This document shows positions 6,719 to 11,082 of a stretch of DNA of 11,082 nucleotides, in pieces. Numbering within the stretch: the first letter of the stretch is position 1; the number at the start of each line of letters is the position of its first letter. A program made the position numbers and the translations under genes. Below the pieces are notes generated by a model. The model did not search any database. It saw only the letters and a program-made list of their open reading frames with translations, and was not told the origin of the DNA. This stretch comes from Pseudomonadota bacterium (GTDB lineage: Bacteria > Myxococcota > Polyangia > Polyangiales > Polyangiaceae). Where the stretch lies: NCBI GenBank assembly GCA_023419055.1, contig JAEZYO010000383.1, forward strand, positions 1 to 11,082. The letters are read 5' to 3'.

Positions 6719-8386
6719 TCACTCTGCGGGGACCGACGCCCGCTCTAGGTTGTCGACCGGCTTTTCGAGCGCGTTCGTGGCGGCGAGCACGCGGTTCAGT
6801 GCGTTCAGATAGGCCTTCGTGCTCGCGACGAGCACGTCGGAGTCGGCGGCGTGGCCGTGCAGGATGGGCGCTTGCCCCGCCCCGTGCTGCGGGTTGACGC
6901 GACCGTCGGGTCCGCTCGCGCGCACTCGCACGCTCGCGTGGCCTAGCGCATCGATGCCTTCGGTCACGGCGTTGATGGCGTACTCGAGTAGCTCCGCGGG
7001 GGCCTGCACGATCTCGTCGATCGCCTTGAACGCGGCGTGGACCGGCCCGGTCCCGACCGCGGCGCGCACCAAGAGCTCGCCGCTCGGACCGTGCAAGCGC
7101 ACCGTCGCCGTCGGCATGCCGTTCGTCCCGCACGTGATCTGCACGGCGTCCAGGGTGAAGTACTCCTTGCCGCGGCCCACCTCGGACGCCGCGAGCGCCT
7201 CGAGATCGGCGTCGGTGATGCGCTTCTTCTTGTCGGCCAGCACCTTGAAGCGGGCGAACGCCGCCTCCAGCGCCTCACCCTCGAGCGGGTGCCCGAGCTC
7301 GCGCAGGCGGACCGCGAACGCGTGGCGACCCGAGTGCTTGCCGAGGACCAGGAGCGTCTTGCTCGCGCCCACGGCCTCGGGGCGCATGATCTCGTACGTC
7401 TCTTCGTGCTTGAGCATGCCGTCCTGGTGGATGCCGCTCTCGTGCGCGAAGGCGTTCGCTCCCACGATGGCCTTGTTCGGCTGCACGATCATGCCGGTGC
7501 GCGTGCTCACGAGCTTGCTCGTGCGCGTGAGCTGGGTCGTGTCGATGCCGTGGCGCAGCTTGAAGAGCGGCTGGCGCGTCGCGAGCGTCATCACGACCTC
7601 CTCGAGCGCCGTGTTGCCCGCGCGCTCGCCGATGCCGTTGATCGTGACCTCGGCCTGTCGCGCGCCGGCGCGGATGCCCGCGATCGTGTTCGCCGTCGCC
7701 ATGCCGAGATCGTTGTGGCAGTGGACGCTCACCACCACGTTCTCGATGCCGGGCACGTTCTTCACGATGCCCGCGATCAGCGCGCCGAACTCCTCGGCGA
7801 TCGTGTAGCCGACCGTGTCCGGGATGTTCAGCGTGGTGGCCCCTGCCTGGATCGCGACGGCGAGCACCTCGTACAAGAACTCAGGCTCCGTGCGGCCCGC
7901 GTCCTCGGGGCTGAACTCGACGTCCGCGCACAGGCTGTTCGCGAGCGAGACCATCTCCCGCGTGCGGGCGATTACCTGCTCCTTCGTCATGCGGAGCTTG
8001 TGCTCGCGGTGGATGGGCGAGGTGGCGAGGAACGTGTGGATGCGGGGGTGCTTCGCGCCCTTGATCGCATCGTAGGCGGTCCGGATGTCCTTCTCGGTCG
8101 CGCGAGCCAGGCCGCAGATGATCGGCGGCTCTTCGGAAGGGCGACCCGCGGGGACGTCGCAACCCACGGTCGTGGCGATGGAGCGCACCGCCTCGAAGTC
8201 GTCGGGTGACGCCGACGGAAAGCCCGCCTCGATCACGTCAACCCCGAGTCGTGAAAGCGCCCTCGCCACTTCGAGCTTCTCTTCGGAGGTAAGCGTCGCG
8301 CCGGGCGACTGCTCGCCGTCGCGAAGCGTGGTGTCGAAGATGCGAACGTAGTCAGAGGGCGGTTTCGGACGAACTGGGGCTGACAT
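6719..8386 (-). CDS. leuA: 2-isopropylmalate synthase
   Basis: LeuA condenses acetyl-CoA with 2-oxoisovalerate to 2-isopropylmalate, the committed step to leucine, and is normally inhibited by leucine. The 555 residues show the LeuA barrel with [13 protein letters not shown] (17-29, metal ligand Asp18), [11 protein letters not shown] (about 56-66), [13 protein letters not shown] (221-233, His222 and His224) and [14 protein letters not shown] (250-263, Asn258). They continue with the flexible linker and a C-terminal LeuA regulatory domain (about 410-540). ATG 8386 is well supported by AAGGAG at 8394-8399 with a 7-base spacer, the strongest ribosome binding site in the operon. The gene is separated from ilvN by 147 bases holding a structured element, and from cimA by 69 bases with a terminator-like hairpin, so its dose may be set separately from its neighbours. 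Confidence 0.97.
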   Translation of the reverse strand: MSAPVRPKPPSDYVRIFDTTLRDGEQSPGATLTSEEKLEVARALSRLGVDVIEAGFPSASPDDFEAVRSIATTVGCDVPAGRPSEEPPIICGLARATEKDIRTAYDAIKGAKHPRIHTFLATSPIHREHKLRMTKEQVIARTREMVSLANSLCADVEFSPEDAGRTEPEFLYEVLAVAIQAGATTLNIPDTVGYTIAEEFGALIAGIVKNVPGIENVVVSVHCHNDLGMATANTIAGIRAGARQAEVTINGIGERAGNTALEEVVMTLATRQPLFKLRHGIDTTQLTRTSKLVSTRTGMIVQPNKAIVGANAFAHESGIHQDGMLKHEETYEIMRPEAVGASKTLLVLGKHSGRHAFAVRLRELGHPLEGEALEAAFARFKVLADKKKRITDADLEALAASEVGRGKEYFTLDAVQITCGTNGMPTATVRLHGPSGELLVRAAVGTGPVHAAFKAIDEIVQAPAELLEYAINAVTEGIDALGHASVRVRASGPDGRVNPQHGAGQAPILHGHAADSDVLVASTKAYLNALNRVLAATNALEKPVDNLERASVPAE

Positions 8387-8533
8387 GACCTTTCTCCTTG
8401 TGTGGTTCAGAAGCGGAAAGCGGGGCTCAGAGTCTGGTAGCGAGGGAGCGAGCCCGAGACGAGTGAAACGAGTCGCGTCGGGGGCGCGGGGGCGGTGAGC
8501 CCCCGCGGAGGATTACGGTGGGGGCGGGTGGTC
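8387..8533. other. Structured intergenic spacer between ilvN and leuA
   Basis: These 147 bases contain no convincing gene. They hold the GC palindrome at 8485-8507, a second imperfect stem (CCCGA 8453-8457 with TCGGG 8478-8482, extended by CGA 8460-8462 with TCG 8473-8475), and a tandem ACGAGT at 8459-8464 and 8468-8473 separated by GAA. The leuA ribosome binding site is at 8394-8399. There is no U-run after the hairpins on the - strand, so this is not a classical terminator. An intergenic repeat family member or an mRNA stability element is possible. Confidence 0.5.
8485..8507. repeat. Perfect 9-bp palindromic stem in the ilvN-leuA spacer
   Basis: CGCGGGGGC (8485-8493) is the exact reverse complement of GCCCCCGCG (8499-8507), with a five-base loop GGTGA between them on the + strand. 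It would form a very stable hairpin in RNA from either strand. No U-tract follows on the transcribed strand. Confidence 0.8.
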
Positions 8534-9085
8534 TCAAGCTGCCGCGGTGCTGCCGTCGGCTTGGTTCAGCTGGGACGCGGCGTCCCCGATGGGACCGCGC
8601 GTCATCGCGACCGTCCCGCTCTGAACCATCTCGGCGATCCCGAACGGCTCGAGGATCGCGATGAGACCGACGATCTTGTCCTGCGTGCCCGTGATCTCGA
8701 CGATCAGGTTGTTCGGGCCGACGTCGACCGCGCGCGCGCGGAACACCTCGCAGAGTTGCAGCACCTCGGCGCGCTTGTCGGGGCCGACGTTGACCTTGAT
8801 GAGCGCCAGATCGCGCGAGACGCTCGGCTTCTTGGTGATGTCCTCGACGCTGATGACGTTCACCATCTTGTAGAGGTTGGCCTCGATGCGGCGCGCCTTG
8901 TCGTCGTCCGCTTCCACGACGAACGTCATGCGCGAGACGCCGGGCTCGTGCGTGCGCCCGACGTTCAGCGAGATGATGTTGTAGACGCGGCGCCGGAAGA
9001 GCGACGAGATGCGGTTGAGGACACCGGGGCGGTCCTCCACGTAGGCCACGAAGGTGCGGAGCTGGGGGTGGGCGGAGATGCTCAT
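8534..9085 (-). CDS. ilvN: Acetohydroxyacid synthase regulatory (small) subunit
   Basis: This is the small subunit that activates the IlvB catalytic subunit and makes it sensitive to feedback by branched-chain amino acids, typically valine. It shows an N-terminal ACT domain (about 9-82) with the family signature DRPGVLNRISSLFRRRVYNI (18-37) and SRMTFVV (51-57). The second half is an AHAS small-subunit C-terminal domain (about 95-170), followed by a short Ala/Gly/Ser tail. I prefer ATG 9085 (183 residues) because GAGGG at 9093-9097 lies 7 bases upstream. The in-frame ATG at 9103 would add six residues and overlap the end of ilvB by eight bases, but has no properly spaced binding site. Either way translation is probably coupled to ilvB, because the ribosome binding site overlaps the ilvB stop codon. 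Confidence 0.95.
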   Translation of the reverse strand: MSISAHPQLRTFVAYVEDRPGVLNRISSLFRRRVYNIISLNVGRTHEPGVSRMTFVVEADDDKARRIEANLYKMVNVISVEDITKKPSVSRDLALIKVNVGPDKRAEVLQLCEVFRARAVDVGPNNLIVEITGTQDKIVGLIAILEPFGIAEMVQSGTVAMTRGPIGDAASQLNQADGSTAAA

Positions 9086-9092
9086 TTTCGTT

Positions 9093-9097
9093 CCCTC
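9093..9097 (-). promoter_or_regulatory. Ribosome binding site of ilvN, overlapping the ilvB stop
   Basis: On the - strand GAGGG follows directly within the TGA stop of ilvB and is 7 bases from ATG 9085. A ribosome ending on ilvB is therefore placed to restart on ilvN, which fits equal supply of the two subunits. Confidence 0.65.
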
Positions 9098-10892
9098 AAT
9101 CATCCTTGCCGGTCTCGTAGATCGGATTGTGCGGCGCGCCTTCGGGGATGGGCCGACGGATCATGTTCGCCAGGTCCGCGCCGGCGGGGACCATCGGGTA
9201 AACGCTGTCCTCCTGCTCGACGCGGAAATCGACGATCGTCGTCTCCTTGTTGGCGCGCGCCTGCTCGATGGCCGCCTTCACCTCGCTGCGCTGAGTGACG
9301 CGGATCCCCTTCAGATCGTGAGCTTCGGCGAGCTTCACGAAGTCGGGGCTCTTGATCGGCGTCGCGACGTAGCGGCCGCCGTAGAAGAACTGCTGCCACT
9401 GGCGGACCATGCCGAGGTAGCCGTTGTTGATGATCGCGATGTTGACCTTGATGCCCTCTTGCGAGCAGGTCGAGAGCTCGGAGGCGGTCATCTGGAACCC
9501 GCCGTCACCGGCGACCACCCAGACCTCGTCGTTCGGGCACGCGAAGCGCGCACCCATCGCCGCAGGCAGCGCGAACCCCATGGTCCCGAGGCCGCCCGAG
9601 GTCAAAAGCTTCCGCGGGTAGTCGTGCTTGTAGTACTGGGCCTCCCACATCTGGTGCTGGCCCACGTCGGTCACGACCAGCGCGCGGCCCTGGGTGTAGC
9701 GCCAGAGGTCGTGGATCACGTGCGCGGCGAAGAGCTTGCCGTTGTCGGGCAGCTCCTGGATGTCGCGCACCGCGCTGTCGCCCTTCAGGGTGTCGATGTG
9801 CTGATTCCACTCGTCGCAGTCGACGCGCCCGATGCGCGTGTTCAGGAGCGTGAGGATCTCGCGCACGTCGCCGAGCAAGGGCAGGTCCACCTTGACGTTC
9901 TTGTTGATCTCCGCCGGGTCGAGCTCGACGTGGATCTTCTTCGCCTTGGCGGCGTAGGTCTTCAGGTTGCCGGTGACCCGGTCGTCGAAGCGCATGCCGA
10001 GCGCGATAATCAGGTCGGCCTCTTGAATCGCGGTGTTGACCCAGGCCTCGCCGTGCATGCCCATCATTCCGAGGCTGCGCGAGTGCGTGGCCGGAAAGCC
10101 GCCCAAGCCGAGCAGCGTCTGCGCTACCGGAATGTTCGTCTTCTGCACGAACTCGAGCAGCGCCGCGGTGGCGTTGGACTTGATGATGCCGTGGCCGCAG
10201 AAGATGATCGGACGCTTCGCCGCCTCGATCATCTCGACGGCCTCCTCGAGCTCGTCCGGCAGCGGGTGGCGCTCGGGGCGGTAACCGGGCAAGCGCACCG
10301 GGCGTCCGTCGTACTGATAGTCGATGGTCTGGTTCTGGGCGTCCTTCGTGATGTCGACGATCACCGGCCCCGGGCGACCGGAGCTCGCGATGTAGAAGGC
10401 CTGCCGGATCGCCGGCATGATGTCCTCGGCGCGCGTCACCACGAAGTTGTGCTTCGTGATCGGCAGACAGACGCCGGTGATGTCGGTCTCCTGAAAGGCG
10501 TCGCTGCCGATGAGCGTCGACGGGACCTGCCCGGTGATACAGACCATCGGGATCGAATCCATCATCGCCGTCGCGATGCCGGTGACGAGGTTCGTCGCGC
10601 CCGGGCCCGACGTCGCCACACAAACGCCTACCTTGCCCGACGCTCGCGCGAAGCCGTCAGCCATATGTGCCGCGCCCTGCTCGTGGCGGACGAGCACGTG
10701 ACGGAGCGGGAACTCCGGCAGAGCATCGTACGCTGGCATGATCGCGCCACCCGGATAACCGAAGACGACTTCGACTCCCTGACGAACCAATACGTCCCAG
10801 ATGATCTGTGAGCCGGTGAACGGCTGAGGGCCGGCCACGGGCTCGAGGCGTTTTGGAGTCTCGGGAATCGGGTTGGTCATCGATGCGGCCAC
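9096..10892 (-). CDS. ilvB: Acetohydroxyacid synthase (acetolactate synthase) catalytic subunit
   Basis: IlvB joins two pyruvates to 2-acetolactate (valine/leucine branch), or pyruvate and 2-oxobutanoate to 2-aceto-2-hydroxybutanoate (isoleucine branch), using thiamine diphosphate, Mg2+ and FAD. The 598 residues show the TPP-enzyme N domain (about 25-190) with FGYPGGAIMPAYDAL (44-58) and catalytic Glu71 in RHEQGAAHMADG. The central domain follows (about 215-350). The C domain (about 400-560) carries the TPP/Mg motif GDG at 462-464 through Asn490 (IINNGYLGM). The start is a GTG at 10892, supported by AGGAG at 10901-10905 with an 8-base spacer. The ATG four codons later (10880) is too far from that site. 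It is the first gene of the operon, transcribed through an attenuator-like leader. Its stop overlaps the ilvN ribosome binding site. Confidence 0.97.
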   Translation of the reverse strand: MAASMTNPIPETPKRLEPVAGPQPFTGSQIIWDVLVRQGVEVVFGYPGGAIMPAYDALPEFPLRHVLVRHEQGAAHMADGFARASGKVGVCVATSGPGATNLVTGIATAMMDSIPMVCITGQVPSTLIGSDAFQETDITGVCLPITKHNFVVTRAEDIMPAIRQAFYIASSGRPGPVIVDITKDAQNQTIDYQYDGRPVRLPGYRPERHPLPDELEEAVEMIEAAKRPIIFCGHGIIKSNATAALLEFVQKTNIPVAQTLLGLGGFPATHSRSLGMMGMHGEAWVNTAIQEADLIIALGMRFDDRVTGNLKTYAAKAKKIHVELDPAEINKNVKVDLPLLGDVREILTLLNTRIGRVDCDEWNQHIDTLKGDSAVRDIQELPDNGKLFAAHVIHDLWRYTQGRALVVTDVGQHQMWEAQYYKHDYPRKLLTSGGLGTMGFALPAAMGARFACPNDEVWVVAGDGGFQMTASELSTCSQEGIKVNIAIINNGYLGMVRQWQQFFYGGRYVATPIKSPDFVKLAEAHDLKGIRVTQRSEVKAAIEQARANKETTIVDFRVEQEDSVYPMVPAGADLANMIRRPIPEGAPHNPIYETGKDD

Positions 10893-10970
10893 GGTGTTTT
10901 CTCCTGAGGTGCCTGGGGGGCTCTGGGGTCTCTGCGGGGGTCAGGTTTATCGGCGATGGGGGGTGAAATC
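10893..10970 (-). other. C-rich untranslated stretch of the ilvB leader
   Basis: Between the U-run of the attenuator and the ilvB start, the - strand has 35 C and 14 G in 78 bases, with runs of five and six C. I see no strong hairpin and no reading frame that looks coding. C-over-G RNA of this kind could bind Rho, or may simply keep the ribosome binding site unpaired. Confidence 0.4.
10901..10905 (-). promoter_or_regulatory. Ribosome binding site deciding the ilvB GTG start
   Basis: On the - strand AGGAG lies 8 bases before GTG 10892 and 20 bases before ATG 10880, so GTG is the likely initiation codon. Confidence 0.75.
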
Positions 10971-10997
10971 AAAAAAGCCACCGAACCTCTTGGGTGC
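10971..10997 (-). terminator. Attenuator terminator hairpin with U6 tract in the ilvB leader
   Basis: On the - strand GCACC (10997-10993) pairs with GGT(G)GC (10982-10977, one bulged base). The stem continues over a C-C mismatch with AA/TT and a GAGG tetraloop, and then runs into TTTTTT (10976-10971). The stem is short, but its position right before U6 and its overlap with the rival stem at 10992-11046 point to a conditional terminator. Confidence 0.6.
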
Positions 10998-11046
10998 GGG
11001 GGCCGTTTTCTCCGGGGGATCTCAGTTTCAGACGGCCGCCGCACCC
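10992..11046 (-). promoter_or_regulatory. Antiterminator stem of the ilvB attenuator
   Basis: Positions 11032-11046 and 10992-11006 are complementary at 14 of 15 positions, with a 25-base loop. The upstream arm covers the last codons of the leader peptide (from Ser-Gly to Val). The downstream arm contains the 5' arm of the U6 hairpin, so the two structures exclude each other. A ribosome that reads through to the leader stop would cover the upstream arm and allow termination. One stalled on the Val/Ile/Leu codons before it would leave the arm free and permit readthrough into ilvB. Confidence 0.65.
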
Positions 11047-11081
11047 GAGCCAATAAGGCCGAGAAGGACGATAACGCCGAC
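11028..11081 (-). CDS. Branched-chain-rich leader peptide of the ilvB operon (partial, start beyond the right edge)
   Basis: Reading the - strand from the window edge gives VGVIVLLGLIGSGAAAV and then TGA (11030-11028). Nine of these 17 residues are Val, Ile or Leu, eight of them in the first ten. Four of the nine use T-ending codons (GTT, CTT twice, ATT), which is unusual beside genes that mostly use C- or G-ending codons and is typical of attenuator control codons. The frame stops 135 bases before ilvB and overlaps the antiterminator stem. The start codon and ribosome binding site are outside the window. The main alternative is that this is the hydrophobic C-terminus of an ordinary upstream protein. 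The nested hairpins and the U6 run immediately downstream argue for a leader. Confidence 0.65.
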   Translation of the reverse strand, partial: VGVIVLLGLIGSGAAAV

Positions 11082-11082
11082 G

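Noticed and set aside
5000..6748. 582-residue open frame on the + strand opposite cimA
   Set aside because: It is the antisense shadow of a highly conserved synthase, lacks any recognisable domain, and its Arg/His/Asp/Val-rich composition is typical of the mirror frame in GC-rich DNA.
9054..10811. 585-residue open frame on the + strand opposite ilvB
   Set aside because: Same antisense shadow effect. The - strand encodes a full acetohydroxyacid synthase with all motifs.
1..11082. CRISPR arrays, tRNA or rRNA genes, insertion sequences, phage genes
   Set aside because: No regularly spaced direct repeats, no tRNA- or rRNA-like sequence and no transposase or integrase motifs were seen. Nearly all the DNA is accounted for by the genes listed.

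Overview
The window is a GC-rich bacterial chromosome segment. The style of its genes suggests a myxobacterium-like organism (Myxococcota, perhaps Polyangia). These features are two lipoproteins with low-complexity linkers, a 12-cysteine small lipoprotein, a protein tail with two membrane helices of a kind common in that phylum, and very long antisense open frames caused by high GC. The taxonomic guess is inference from gene style and has not been checked.

Left part (1-2258, + strand): the end of a gene for a protein with two C-terminal membrane helices, then one base later a 602-residue lipoprotein. The lipoprotein carries a bacterial Ig-like domain and eight repeats of 50-56 residues that look like beta-propeller blades. 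Its stop lies 7 bases from the stop of a convergent gene.

Middle part (2266-3881, - strand): a lipid-anchored di-heme cytochrome c peroxidase/MauG-family protein, followed downstream by a small secreted lipoprotein whose mature part has 12 non-lipobox cysteines. A clear intrinsic terminator at 3850-3881 separates this pair from the operon upstream.

Right part (3910-11082, - strand): one long biosynthetic operon in the order ilvB-ilvN-leuA-cimA-leuB. IlvBN is acetohydroxyacid synthase, LeuA is 2-isopropylmalate synthase, CimA is citramalate synthase and LeuB is 3-isopropylmalate dehydrogenase. With IlvC, IlvD and LeuCD, which are not in the window, these enzymes make valine, leucine and isoleucine. 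CimA supplies 2-oxobutanoate for isoleucine from pyruvate and acetyl-CoA, and LeuB and LeuCD serve both the leucine and citramalate routes.

The most interesting signal is in the 190 bases ahead of ilvB. A short frame ending at 11028 reads VGVIVLLGLIGSGAAAV-stop, with 9 of its 17 visible residues Val, Ile or Leu. Its last codons form one arm of a 15-position inverted repeat. The other arm overlaps a smaller hairpin that runs straight into six U residues. This is the layout of a ribosome-mediated transcription attenuator responding to branched-chain aminoacyl-tRNA. The leader's start codon and the promoter lie beyond the right edge. Two further structured intergenic stretches (ilvN-leuA and leuA-cimA) suggest that expression is adjusted inside the operon as well.
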